Source: JAEUPI01 sp035499355 (lineage in GTDB: Bacteria > Pseudomonadota > Gammaproteobacteria > Burkholderiales > Burkholderiaceae_C). Taken from it: a stretch of 32,508 bases of DNA. The translations under genes were made by a program, and so were the position numbers. The notes under the pieces are model-generated. The model had not been told where the DNA came from and made no database searches. It saw only the letters and a program-made list of their open reading frames with translations. The DNA lies in NCBI GenBank assembly GCA_035499355.1, contig DATJYZ010000148.1, positions 1-32,508 on the forward strand. Reading direction: 5' to 3'. This document shows, piece after piece, positions 8,049 through 15,643 of this stretch (positions are counted from its first letter, which is position 1; every line of letters starts with the position of its first letter).

Positions 8049-8882
8049 ATGCGTGCGCAATTTCGTCGTTCATGGCAACCGGCCGCGGCCGTGGCTGCGC
8101 TGGCGTTGGGTTCGGTATCCGCCTTCGCCGAGGCGCCGACCGACCGCTATTGGGCGGGGCTGGAGTACTTCTATCCGACGATCAGTTCCACCGCGCACAT
8201 CGACGCCACCGCGACCCAGCGGCCGGGCACCTCGGTCAGCCTCGAGGACAACCTCGATCTGAGCGACCGCAAGGGCACGCCGTATGTCGACCTCGGGATG
8301 CGACTGGGCGAGAACTGGCGCATCGAGTTCGAGTACTACGCGCTCAATCGCAGCGCGACGCGGGTGATCGACCGCCAGATCAACTGGGGCGACACCACAT
8401 TCCCGGTCGGCGCCACCGTCACCACCACCTTCGATTCCACGATCTACCGCCTCACGGGCGGCTGGTCGTTCGTCAAGACGCAGCAGGCCGAGGCCGGCGT
8501 CGGTTTCGGCCTGCACATCACCGACTTCAAGACCAAGCTCCAGGGCCAGGGCACCGGCATCCTCACTGGCAGCGGCTTCCAGACCGAAGGCCACGACGCG
8601 CTGGCGCCGCTGCCGACGGTGGGGTTGTACGGCACCTACGTGATCAACCCGCAGTTCATGGTGCGCAGCCGCATCGACTTCCTGTCGCTCAAGTACCAGG
8701 ACTACGACGGCCGCTTGGTGAACTTCATGGCCGCGCTCGACTGGCGCTTCGCCAAGAACGTCGGCGCGGGCCTCGGCTTCCGCTACGTCGACTACAAGCT
8801 CGAGGCCACCAAGACCAACTTCACCGGCGAGGTGAGATACAAGTTCCAGGGTCCGACGATCTTCATCAACGCCGGGTTCTGA
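8049..8882 (+). CDS. Outer-membrane beta-barrel protein
   Basis: This 277-residue protein has a signal peptide (AAVAALALGSVSAFA, cleavage before EAPTDRYW) and alternating aromatic/hydrophobic strands, including WRIEFEYYALNRSATR, YRLTGGWSFV, VGFGLHITDF, FMVRSRIDFLSLKYQDYDG and GAGLGFRYVDYKLEAT. It ends in FINAGF; a C-terminal aromatic residue is the usual BAM-recognition signal. This fits a small porin-like or OmpW/OmpA-barrel-type protein of 8-12 strands; the exact family is not clear. Start ATG 8049 has AGGAG seven bases upstream. The longer in-frame reading from 7941 would overlap the HAD gene and has no signal peptide at its start, so I rejected it. Confidence 0.8.
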   Translation: MRAQFRRSWQPAAAVAALALGSVSAFAEAPTDRYWAGLEYFYPTISSTAHIDATATQRPGTSVSLEDNLDLSDRKGTPYVDLGMRLGENWRIEFEYYALNRSATRVIDRQINWGDTTFPVGATVTTTFDSTIYRLTGGWSFVKTQQAEAGVGFGLHITDFKTKLQGQGTGILTGSGFQTEGHDALAPLPTVGLYGTYVINPQFMVRSRIDFLSLKYQDYDGRLVNFMAALDWRFAKNVGAGLGFRYVDYKLEATKTNFTGEVRYKFQGPTIFINAGF

Positions 8883-8935
8883 TCGTCCGCTGAGCGCGTT
8901 CGACCGCTCGCGGGGCGGCACCGGGGGCTGGGGCG

Positions 8936-9352
8936 TCAGCCCTTCACGTCGGGAAACTTCTTCAGGCATTCGCCGATCGGCTCGGTCGCCTCGATCGTCG
9001 CGTACCAGTCGCGCGCGGTCGGCGAGTCGCGCCGCGCGCCGAAGCGGTAGCGCATGCGGGGCTTGGCATCGACCTCGACGGTCTCGTACTTCGGGTTGCT
9101 CATGCCCATCGGGCCAGGGAGGCTCAGCTCGACTTTGTGCTTGCCCGGGGTCACGGGGTCGTTGGTGTCGGCGAGGCTGCGGCTCTTGCCATCGATCGAC
9201 ATGATCAGCGCGGGTTGCTGCTCCTGGATCTGGGAGCGCTCGTGAGGCACGAACAGGGCATACGGCTGGCTGTACATTCCTGCGCCTCCCCCCGAGGCGC
9301 ACCCGGCCAGCAGCAACGACGACAACCAGGCTGGCGAGATCGATCGCTTCAT
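8936..9352 (-). CDS. Small secreted lipoprotein of unknown function
   Basis: This 138-residue protein has a lipoprotein signal (SPAWLSSLLLAGCAS). The mature part contains a segment resembling PEGA-like carbohydrate- or wall-associated domains in layout: QPALIMSIDGKSRSLAD, then TPGKHKVELSLPG, then KYETVEVDAKPRMRYRFGAR. I do not assign a family. ATG 9352 is preferred to the GTG at 9367 because GAAGGG lies eight to nine bases upstream of it. It points toward the outer-membrane barrel gene (tail to tail, about 50 bp apart) and is divergent from the D15-like gene, with a dyad box in between. Confidence 0.7.
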   Translation of the reverse strand: MKRSISPAWLSSLLLAGCASGGGAGMYSQPYALFVPHERSQIQEQQPALIMSIDGKSRSLADTNDPVTPGKHKVELSLPGPMGMSNPKYETVEVDAKPRMRYRFGARRDSPTARDWYATIEATEPIGECLKKFPDVKG

Positions 9353-9478
9353 GGATGAGCCCTTCACCGATGTGTGCAGGTACGTAGTATGGCCGCGTGC
9401 TCGCGCGATCGTTCACCGCCCTCGGGCCACGCGTCCGATCGACGTGTTTTGACGCTAAGCGGGAGGCAGTCTGGACCG

Positions 9479-9496
9479 ATTGGACCTTCGTCCAAT
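9479..9496. promoter_or_regulatory. GGACC dyad box upstream of the D15-like gene
   Basis: ATTGGACCTTCGTCCAAT is a near-perfect dyad (seven of eight half-site positions pair). It is one of the best copies of the recurrent motif. Its centre is 38.5 bp before the chosen ATG 9526 of the D15-like gene and 135 bp before the divergent lipoprotein start. A weak AAGAAT hexamer (9517-9522) lies 32 bp from the centre in the plus direction, but it would place the transcript start at or just inside the annotated ATG. Either the mRNA is nearly leaderless, the hexamer is false, or the box serves the minus strand. Confidence 0.6.
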
Positions 9497-9525
9497 GGGA
9501 CACGCGGCGGGCCGGCAAGAATGCG

Positions 9526-10716
9526 ATGCAATCCGAGGCCACGATCATCGCCACCACGCGGACGGTTCGTCTTGGTGCCAGGCGCCTGACACGCGGCGCG
9601 GCCGCCTGCGCAGCGTGCTGGGCGCTGTTGGGCACCGGCAGCGCGCAGGCCGGCTGGCTCGATCAATTCAAGGATTCCGACGATGGCCAGTTCGATCTCT
9701 CCGACTGGCTGCTCGACCGCAAAGGCTTCCTGCCGGTGCCGATCATCATTACCGAGCCGGCGGTGGGCTTCGGCGGCGGGGTGGTGGCGACGTTCTTCCG
9801 CGAGTCGCTCCGCGACGCCACGAGCCACAAGGCCGACGACGGCCGTTTGACGCCGCCGGACATCTACGCGCTCGGCGCCGCAGCTACCGAGAACGGCACC
9901 TGGATGGGCATGGCCGGCGGCATGGTCTATATCGACCGAGGCCGCTACCGCTGGCGCGGCGGCATCTCGCGCCTCAGCGTGAATCTCGACTTCTATGGCA
10001 TCGGCGGTCACAACCAGCCGGTGTCCTACAACCTCGATGGCTGGGCGTCGCTGCAGGAGGGCGCGATGCGCATCGGGCAGAGCGACTTCTGGGTCGGCGT
10101 GCGTTCGGTCTACCTCGACCTGAAGAATCGCTTCGACATCGAAGGTGCCCCCAGCCTCGACGGCCTCGAGCGCGCCAGTCGCGCCTCGGGTCTCGGGTTG
10201 ACGCTGGAGTACGACTCGCGCGACAACATCTTCACGCCATCGCGCGGCTGGACGGGCAGCTTCGAGGCCACCTTCTACGACCCCGACTGGGGCAGCGACA
10301 CGCGCTTGCAGTCGTATCGCGGGTACGCGTTCGCGTACGTTCCGATCGGCCGCGAGTTCGTGCTGGCCGGTCGTGTCGACGGCCGCGCGGCCAACGGCCA
10401 GGTGCCGTTTTACATGCTGCCGTACGTCGACCTGCGCGGCGTGCCCGCCGCACGCCTGCAGGACCGCCGCACCGGCGTGCTGGAAACCGAGCTGCGCTGG
10501 AACGTGACGCCGCGCTGGGCGGCGATCGGCTTCGTCGGTGGCGGCCGGGCCTGGGGCACCACCGCCAGCTTCTCCGACGGCAGCGATGCCACGGCCTACG
10601 GCGTGGGGTTCCGCTACCTGATCGCCAGGCGGCTCGGTCTGTACGTGGGCCTGGATGTCGCCAAGAGCACGCTCGACCACGCGGTGTACATCCAGGTGGG
10701 CAACGCGTGGCGGTGA
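9526..10716 (+). CDS. D15/BamA-like outer-membrane barrel protein without POTRA domains
   Basis: This 396-residue protein has a signal peptide (about residues 20-45, ending TGSAQA) and a C-terminal surface-antigen (D15, Omp85-type) barrel. Visible landmarks include EPAVGFGGGVVATFF, WRGGISRLSVNLDFYGIGG, the family signature LGLTLEYDSRDNIFTPSRGW, and VGFRYLIARRLGLYVGLDVA near the end. There is no room for POTRA repeats, unlike BamA or TamA, so it belongs to the short barrel-only group of unknown role. ATG 9526 is chosen because the signal peptide follows; no good ribosome-binding site precedes it. The open frame extends upstream to 9397, across the dyad box. Confidence 0.82.
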   Translation: MQSEATIIATTRTVRLGARRLTRGAAACAACWALLGTGSAQAGWLDQFKDSDDGQFDLSDWLLDRKGFLPVPIIITEPAVGFGGGVVATFFRESLRDATSHKADDGRLTPPDIYALGAAATENGTWMGMAGGMVYIDRGRYRWRGGISRLSVNLDFYGIGGHNQPVSYNLDGWASLQEGAMRIGQSDFWVGVRSVYLDLKNRFDIEGAPSLDGLERASRASGLGLTLEYDSRDNIFTPSRGWTGSFEATFYDPDWGSDTRLQSYRGYAFAYVPIGREFVLAGRVDGRAANGQVPFYMLPYVDLRGVPAARLQDRRTGVLETELRWNVTPRWAAIGFVGGGRAWGTTASFSDGSDATAYGVGFRYLIARRLGLYVGLDVAKSTLDHAVYIQVGNAWR

Positions 10717-10732
10717 GGGTAGGCTTGCAGGC

Positions 10733-11728
10733 ATGGAGTTCAAGGACTACTACGCGGTGCTCGGCGTTCCGCGCGAGGCGGGCGCCGACGAGATCAAGAA
10801 GTCGTACCGCAAGCTGGCGCGCAAGTACCACCCGGACGTCAGCAAGGAGCCCGACGCGGCAGCGCGCATGAGCGAGGTCAACGAGGCGTACAACGTGCTG
10901 TCCGACGCCGAGAAGCGCGCCGCCTACGACAACCTCGGCCGCGGCCATCGCTCCGGCGAGAGCTTCACGCCGCCGCCGGGCTGGGACGCCGGCTTCGAGT
11001 TCTCCGGCAGCGGCGTCGACGGCGCCGAAGCCGGTGACTTCAGCGACTTCTTCAGCGAGCTGTTCGGCCGCATGCATTCGCGCGGCGGCCGCGCCTCGGC
11101 GCACGCCGGGCCCGGCGGCGCGCTGCGCGGCGACGACCACCACGCCAAGATCGTGCTCGACCTCGAGGACGCCTGGCGGGGTGTGCAGACCCAGGTGTCG
11201 CTGCAGGCGCCGCAGTTCGACGGGCAAGGCCGTCTGCAGCTCGTGCGGCGCACGCTCGAGGTCAAGATTCCCGCGGGCGTCAAGCCGGGCCAGTTGATCC
11301 GGCTGGCCGGGCAGGGCGGCGCCGGCCATGGCGGCGCCGCCGCAGGCGACCTGATGCTCGAGGTGGAGATCGCGCCGCATCCGCGCTTCCGGCTCGACGG
11401 CGCCAACGTCGTCGCCGAGCTGCCGCTGGCGCCGTGGGAGGCGGCGCTCGGCGCCGTGGTGCCGGTCGCGTTGCCCGACGGGCAGAGCCTCAAGGTGCGC
11501 GTGCCCTCGGGTGCGCAGAGCGGCCAGGTGCTCACCGTGCGCGGCAAAGGGTTGCCGTCGCGTCCGCCCGGCGACCTGGAACTGCAGCTGCGCGTGGTGT
11601 TGCCGAGTGCGCACGACCCGCGTGCCAAGCGCGCCTACGAGCAGATGGCCGCCGAGCTCGCGCCCGAGTTCGATGCGCGCAAGGTGGCGGCCGCCGAAAC
11701 CGTGCGCCAGAAGGAGAACGAGCGATGA
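10733..11728 (+). CDS. cbpA: Curved-DNA-binding protein CbpA (DnaJ-like co-chaperone)
   Basis: This 331-residue type-II Hsp40 has a J domain at residues 1-70 (DYYAVLGVPREAGADEIKKS, HPD at H33, NVLSDAEKRAAYD), a Gly/Phe-rich linker containing GFEFSGSG and DFFSELFGRMHSRGGRA, and two C-terminal substrate-binding beta domains (ARGDDHHAKIVLDLEDA-type start, GVKPGQLIRLAGQG, VRGKGLPSRPPGDL). There is no zinc-finger repeat, which separates it from DnaJ. It should stimulate DnaK and may bind curved DNA. The start is set by the canonical MEFKDYYAVLG. The gene overlaps cbpM by four bases (ATGA), as in other bacteria. Confidence 0.93.
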   Translation: MEFKDYYAVLGVPREAGADEIKKSYRKLARKYHPDVSKEPDAAARMSEVNEAYNVLSDAEKRAAYDNLGRGHRSGESFTPPPGWDAGFEFSGSGVDGAEAGDFSDFFSELFGRMHSRGGRASAHAGPGGALRGDDHHAKIVLDLEDAWRGVQTQVSLQAPQFDGQGRLQLVRRTLEVKIPAGVKPGQLIRLAGQGGAGHGGAAAGDLMLEVEIAPHPRFRLDGANVVAELPLAPWEAALGAVVPVALPDGQSLKVRVPSGAQSGQVLTVRGKGLPSRPPGDLELQLRVVLPSAHDPRAKRAYEQMAAELAPEFDARKVAAAETVRQKENER

Positions 11729-12033
11729 CATCCGCCTCGCCCGCGCTGCAAGCGCTGCTCGACGATGCGACGCTCGATGCGGCACAGCTGTGTCGCATCG
11801 CGGGCATCGATGCCCATTGGCTGCAGCAGCGCGTCGCCGACGGCCTGGTCGGTGCGTGCGCCGGCGGCGAGGGCACCGTGGTGCAGTTCGATGCGGTCGC
11901 ATTGCGCCGCGTGCGGCGCATGGTGCGCCTGGAGCGCGACTTCGACGCGGTGCCCGAGCTGGCGGCACTGGTGGCCGACCTGGAGGATGAAGTGCGCGCG
12001 CTGCGCGCGCGCCTGCAGCGGCTCGGGCCCTAG
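11725..12033 (+). CDS. cbpM: Chaperone modulator CbpM
   Basis: This 102-residue MerR-like protein follows cbpA with an ATGA overlap and has AAGGAG about nine bases before its start. The visible order is an N-terminal helix-turn-helix-like part (LCRIAGIDAHWLQQRVADGLV), a short beta wing (TVVQFDAVALRRVRRMVRLERDF) and a C-terminal coiled coil (LAALVADLEDEVRALRARL). CbpM proteins bind the J domain of CbpA and inhibit it. The assignment rests equally on fold pattern and operon position. Confidence 0.85.
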   Translation: MTSASPALQALLDDATLDAAQLCRIAGIDAHWLQQRVADGLVGACAGGEGTVVQFDAVALRRVRRMVRLERDFDAVPELAALVADLEDEVRALRARLQRLGP

Positions 12034-12036
12034 AGC

Positions 12037-12061
12037 GCACGGCCGGTCGAGGCGGCCGTGC
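12037..12061. terminator. Hairpin between convergent genes, probable bidirectional terminator
   Basis: GCACGGCCG (12037-12045) and CGGCCGTGC (12053-12061) form a perfect 9-bp stem with a seven-base loop between cbpM and the convergent secreted-protein gene. There is no T tract on either side, so it may attenuate rather than strictly terminate. Confidence 0.5.
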
Positions 12062-12076
12062 GAGCCGACCTGGGCA

Positions 12077-12484
12077 TCAACCTTTCTTCAACTCCGACGG
12101 GCTCAGCAGCTTCCACTGGCCCTGCACGTTGCACAGGTTGAGCACGCTGCTGCCCTTGCGGTCGGTGGTCTCGCTGGTCACGCGCAGCTGCCGGCACGGC
12201 AGATCCTGCCAGGTGAAGGTCTTGATCACCTTGAGCTCGCCGCGGCTGCCGCTGACCGGGTTCTGCCAGGTGATGCTCTCGCCGGCCTTGGCGTCGCCGA
12301 GCGCCTTGCGCGAGGCTTCGAGAAAGAGCTTGAGGTCCTCTTCGTTGAAGCGCTCGGCCGGCGTGTTCTTCAGCAGGCCGACCCAGTTCTGCGCCGCCGC
12401 CGGCACGGCGAGCAGCACGAACACGGCCGCACAGGCCGCACGGTGCAGGCGCGGCAACACGGCGAGGCGCGATGGGCCGGTCAT
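12077..12484 (-). CDS. Small secreted protein, resembling RT0821/Lpp0805-type surface antigens
   Basis: This 135-residue protein has a signal peptide (AACAAVFVLLAVPAAAQ). Residues after about 75 have the layout NPVSGSRGELKVIKTFTW, PCRQLRVT, SSVLNLCNVQGQWKLL. It recalls the C-terminal domain of RT0821/Lpp0805-type surface proteins, in which a Cys pair flanks beta strands and a terminal GxWKL follows. Function is unknown. ATG 12484 has GAGGGAG upstream; the longer reading to 12634 overlaps the divergent adaptor gene and is rejected. It is divergent from the exporter operon, with starts about 60 bp apart, so their promoters overlap. Confidence 0.68.
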   Translation of the reverse strand: MTGPSRLAVLPRLHRAACAAVFVLLAVPAAAQNWVGLLKNTPAERFNEEDLKLFLEASRKALGDAKAGESITWQNPVSGSRGELKVIKTFTWQDLPCRQLRVTSETTDRKGSSVLNLCNVQGQWKLLSPSELKKG

Positions 12485-12545
12485 GGCACTCCCTCTGTGG
12501 CGATGGTCGCGATGGCGCGATCGTAGCGCGCCGAACTGTCCTACG

Positions 12546-13511
12546 ATGCGCCTCCTGATGCGCCACACCGTCTTCGGGCCGTTCACCGTCGCCGCGCTCG
12601 CGCTCACCGGCTGCACCGTCGAGAAGGCGGCCACCTACCAGGGCTACGTCGAGGGCGAGTACGTGCACGTGGCGCCGGCGGTCGGCGGCCGGCTCGACAA
12701 GCTGCTGGTGCAGCGCGGCCAGACCATCGAGGCCAAGGCGCCGCTGTTCAACCTCGAAGCCGACGCCGAGACCGCGGCCAGGCAGCAGGCCGACGAGCAG
12801 CTGAAGTCGGCGCAGGCGCAGCTGGCGGACCTCAAGCTCGGCAAGCGCAAGACCGAGGTCGACGTCGTCAACGCGCAGCTCGCGCAGGCCGTCGCGGCCG
12901 AAGCGCAGGCGGCGACGCAGCTCAAGCGCGACGAGGCGCAGCTCGAGGTCGGCGGCATCGCGCGCGCGCAGCTCGACGACTCGCGCGCCAACCAGGCGAT
13001 CAAGGCGGCGCGCGTGCGCGAGCTGTCGGGTCAGCTCGACGTGTCGCGCCTGCCGGCGCGCGACGAGCAGATCCGCGCGCAGGACGCGCAGGTGGCCGCG
13101 GCGCGCGCAGTGCTCACGCAGGCGAACTGGCGGCTCGACCAGAAGCGCGTGGCCGCGACCGAAGGCGGCCTGGTGGTCGACACGCTGTACCGCGAAGGCG
13201 AATGGGTCGCCGCCGGTGCGCCCGTGGTGCGGCTGCTGCCGCCGACGCACATCAAGGTGCGCTTCTTCGTACCGCAGGCGGTTGCCGGTGGGCTCAAGCC
13301 CGGGCGCAACGTGGTCGTGCGCTGCGACGGCTGCGGCGCCGACGTGGCCGCGACCGTGAGCTACATCGCGGCCGAGCCCGAGTACACGCCGCCGGTGATC
13401 TACAGCAACGAGACGCGCGCAAAGCTGGTGTTCATGGTCGAGGCACGCCCTGCACCTGACAGGGCCGCGGCGTTGCGCCCGGGGCAGCCGGTGGCGGTGA
13501 CACTGCCATGA
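12546..13511 (+). CDS. HlyD/YbhG-type periplasmic adaptor lipoprotein of ABC exporter
   Basis: This 321-residue adaptor has a lipobox-like signal (VAALALTGCTV), a first lipoyl half (VEGEYVHVAPAVGGRLDKLLV, RGQTIEAKAPLF), an Ala/Gln-rich coiled-coil hairpin of about residues 75-190, a second lipoyl half (RVAATEGGLVVDTLYREGEW) and a barrel domain. Layout and the EYTPPVIYSNETRAKLVF segment match YbhG-type adaptors. It would link the inner-membrane ABC transporter encoded next to the NodT channel encoded last in the operon. The start may be ATG 12546 or ATG 12558, both in frame (MRLLMRH). Thirty-seven bases separate its stop from the ATPase start. Confidence 0.88.
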   Translation: MRLLMRHTVFGPFTVAALALTGCTVEKAATYQGYVEGEYVHVAPAVGGRLDKLLVQRGQTIEAKAPLFNLEADAETAARQQADEQLKSAQAQLADLKLGKRKTEVDVVNAQLAQAVAAEAQAATQLKRDEAQLEVGGIARAQLDDSRANQAIKAARVRELSGQLDVSRLPARDEQIRAQDAQVAAARAVLTQANWRLDQKRVAATEGGLVVDTLYREGEWVAAGAPVVRLLPPTHIKVRFFVPQAVAGGLKPGRNVVVRCDGCGADVAATVSYIAAEPEYTPPVIYSNETRAKLVFMVEARPAPDRAAALRPGQPVAVTLP

Positions 13512-13548
13512 GCACCGCGCGGCCGTCGCGAAGGGCCAGGGAGCCGCG

Positions 13549-14511
13549 ATGACCACCGCCGGCGACGCGTCGTTGGCCATCGACGTGCGCGGGCTCAACA
13601 AGCACTTCGGCGACAAGCACGTCGTCAAGGACCTGTCGCTGCGCGCGCAGCGCGGCGAGATCCTCGGCTTCCTCGGCCCCAACGGCAGCGGCAAGACGAC
13701 GTCGATCCGCATGATGTGCGGCCTGCTGACGCCCGACTCTGGCGAAGGCACCTGCCTCGGCTTCGACATCGAGCGCGAGAGCGACCAGATCAAGCGCCGC
13801 GTCGGCTACATGACGCAGCGCTTCTCGTTCTGGGAAGACCTGTCGATCCGCGAGAACCTCGACTTCGTCGCCCGGTTGTACGAGATGCCGCAGCGCAAGC
13901 AGGCGGTCGAGCGCGCGCTCGAGGCCCTGAACCTGGCCAACCGCGCGACGCAGCTCGCGGGCGCGCTGTCGGGCGGCTGGAAGCAGCGCCTCGCGCTGGC
14001 CGCGTGCATGCTGCACCAGCCCGAGCTGCTGCTGCTCGACGAGCCGACCGCCGGCGTCGACCCCAAGGCGCGGCGCGAGTTCTGGGAAGAGCTGCATGCG
14101 CTGGCGGCGCGCGGCATCTCGATCCTCGTCAGCACGCACTACATGGACGAGGCCGAGCGCTGCCACAAGCTCGCCTACATCGCCTACGGCCAGCTGATGG
14201 CGCAGGGCACGGCGCAGGAGATCATCGACAGCCAGGGCCTCATCACCTGGGCCGTGTCCGACGGCGACCTGGCGTCGCTCAACGCCGTGCTGCAGCGCGC
14301 GCCCGGCGTCGAGCAGCTGGCGGCGTTCGGCACCGCGCTGCACGTCACCGGCCGCGACGGCGCCGCGCTCGAGGCCACGCTGCGCCGCGTGACCGCGGGC
14401 ACCGCATGCCGCATCGAGCCCGCGGCCACCGGGCTCGAGGACGTGTTCATCCACCTGATGAACCAGTCGGCCGACAACTACGCGGCCGGTGCCAAGGCCA
14501 AGGCGGCATGA
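13549..14511 (+). CDS. ABC exporter ATP-binding protein (YbhF-like, single ATPase domain)
   Basis: This 320-residue ATPase has Walker A GPNGSGKTTS, Q-loop context YMTQRFSFWEDLS, the signature LSGGWKQRLALA, Walker B LLLLDEPTAGVD and the H-loop in STHYMDEAERC. The C-terminal 80 residues form the extension typical of ABC-2 drug/lipid exporters. E. coli YbhF carries two such ATPase domains in one chain; this protein has one, so the transporter must assemble with two copies. GGGAG lies upstream of ATG 13549. Its stop overlaps the permease start by four bases. Confidence 0.93.
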   Translation: MTTAGDASLAIDVRGLNKHFGDKHVVKDLSLRAQRGEILGFLGPNGSGKTTSIRMMCGLLTPDSGEGTCLGFDIERESDQIKRRVGYMTQRFSFWEDLSIRENLDFVARLYEMPQRKQAVERALEALNLANRATQLAGALSGGWKQRLALAACMLHQPELLLLDEPTAGVDPKARREFWEELHALAARGISILVSTHYMDEAERCHKLAYIAYGQLMAQGTAQEIIDSQGLITWAVSDGDLASLNAVLQRAPGVEQLAAFGTALHVTGRDGAALEATLRRVTAGTACRIEPAATGLEDVFIHLMNQSADNYAAGAKAKAA

Positions 14512-15641
14512 GGCGCTTCTCGTTCAGCCGCTGGTGGGGCATCGTGCTGAAGGAGTTCCTGCAGCTCAAGCGCGACCGCATCACCTTCGGCATGGTGATC
14601 GGCGTGCCGATCGTGCAGCTGGTGTTGTTCGGCTACGCGATCAACACCGACCCCAAACACCTGCCCACCGCCATGGTGGTGCACGAGCCGAGCGAGTTCA
14701 CGCGCAGCTACCTGACGGCGATGAAGACCAGCGGCTACTTCGACTTCGTCGCCGAGCTCGGCAGCGAGGAGGCGGCGCGCGCCGCGCTGGCGCGCGGCGA
14801 CGTGCAGTTCGTCGTCAACTTTCCGGTCGGCTTCACGCGTGCGCTGCTGCGTGGCGAGCGCCCGGCGATGCTGATCGAGGCCGACGCCACCGACCCGGCC
14901 GCCGCCGGCGCGGCGATCGCGTCGGTGCGCGAACTCGCGCTCGCCGTGGCGAAGAAGGACCTGCAGGGCGCGCTCGCGCCGCTGGCGGGCGGCCAGCCGC
15001 CGTTCGAGGTGCGCGTGCACAAGCTCTACAACCCCGAGGGGCTGACGCAGCACAACATCGTGCCCGGGCTGATGGGCGTAATCCTGACGATGACGATGGT
15101 GATGATGACCGGGCTGGCGATGACGCGCGAGCGCGAGCGCGGCACGATGGAAAACCTGCTGGCGACGCCGGCGCGGCCGCTGGAGGTGATGACCGGCAAG
15201 ATCGTGCCGTACATCTTCATCGGCCTGATCCAGTCGACGATCATCCTGCTGGCCGCGGTCTACCTGTTCGGCGTGCCGTTCGTCGGCAGCGTGCTGGTGC
15301 TGTACGCGGTGGCGCTGATCTTCATCGCCGCCAACCTGACGGTGGGCATCACGGTGTCGTCGATCGCGCAGAACCAGCTGCAGGCGATGCAGCTGACGTT
15401 CTTCTACTTCCTGCCGACGATGCTGCTGTCGGGCTTCATGTTCCCGTTCCAGGGCATGCCGCGCTGGGCGCAATGGGTCGGCGACGTGCTGCCGGCCACC
15501 TACTTCATGCGGCTGGTGCGCGGCATCCTGCTCAAGGGCAACCATTGGCCAGACCTGTGGCCGCACGTCTGGCCGATGCTGGTCTTCACCGTGGTGGTGA
15601 TGGGCTTCGCGCTGGTGTTCTACCGCAAGACGCTGGACTGA
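14508..15641 (+). CDS. ABC-2-type permease (YbhS/YbhR/YhhJ-like)
   Basis: This 377-residue inner-membrane permease has a first transmembrane helix near residues 23-43 (ITFGMVIGVPIVQLVLFGYA), a large periplasmic domain to about residue 180, and five further hydrophobic segments: VPGLMGVILTMTMVMMTGLA, YIFIGLIQSTIILLAAVYLF, VLVLYAVALIFIAANL, LTFFYFLPTMLLSGFMFPF and WPMLVFTVVVMGFALVFY. The TRERERGTMENLLATPARP loop is a hallmark of ABC-2 drug exporters and contacts the ATPase. Only one permease is encoded, implying a homodimer, whereas E. coli ybhFSR has two. The ATGA overlap with the ATPase gene and the two-base gap to the next gene indicate tight coupling. Confidence 0.93.
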   Translation: MRRFSFSRWWGIVLKEFLQLKRDRITFGMVIGVPIVQLVLFGYAINTDPKHLPTAMVVHEPSEFTRSYLTAMKTSGYFDFVAELGSEEAARAALARGDVQFVVNFPVGFTRALLRGERPAMLIEADATDPAAAGAAIASVRELALAVAKKDLQGALAPLAGGQPPFEVRVHKLYNPEGLTQHNIVPGLMGVILTMTMVMMTGLAMTRERERGTMENLLATPARPLEVMTGKIVPYIFIGLIQSTIILLAAVYLFGVPFVGSVLVLYAVALIFIAANLTVGITVSSIAQNQLQAMQLTFFYFLPTMLLSGFMFPFQGMPRWAQWVGDVLPATYFMRLVRGILLKGNHWPDLWPHVWPMLVFTVVVMGFALVFYRKTLD

Positions 15642-15643
15642 CG

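Noticed and set aside
8883..8935. GAGCG/CGCTC inverted repeat between convergent genes as a terminator
   Set aside because: Only five base pairs with an eight-base loop and no T tract; too weak to call.
12030..13793. 587-codon antisense frame across the adaptor gene
   Set aside because: It covers parts of three well-supported genes and the hairpin at 12037; composition is shadow-like.
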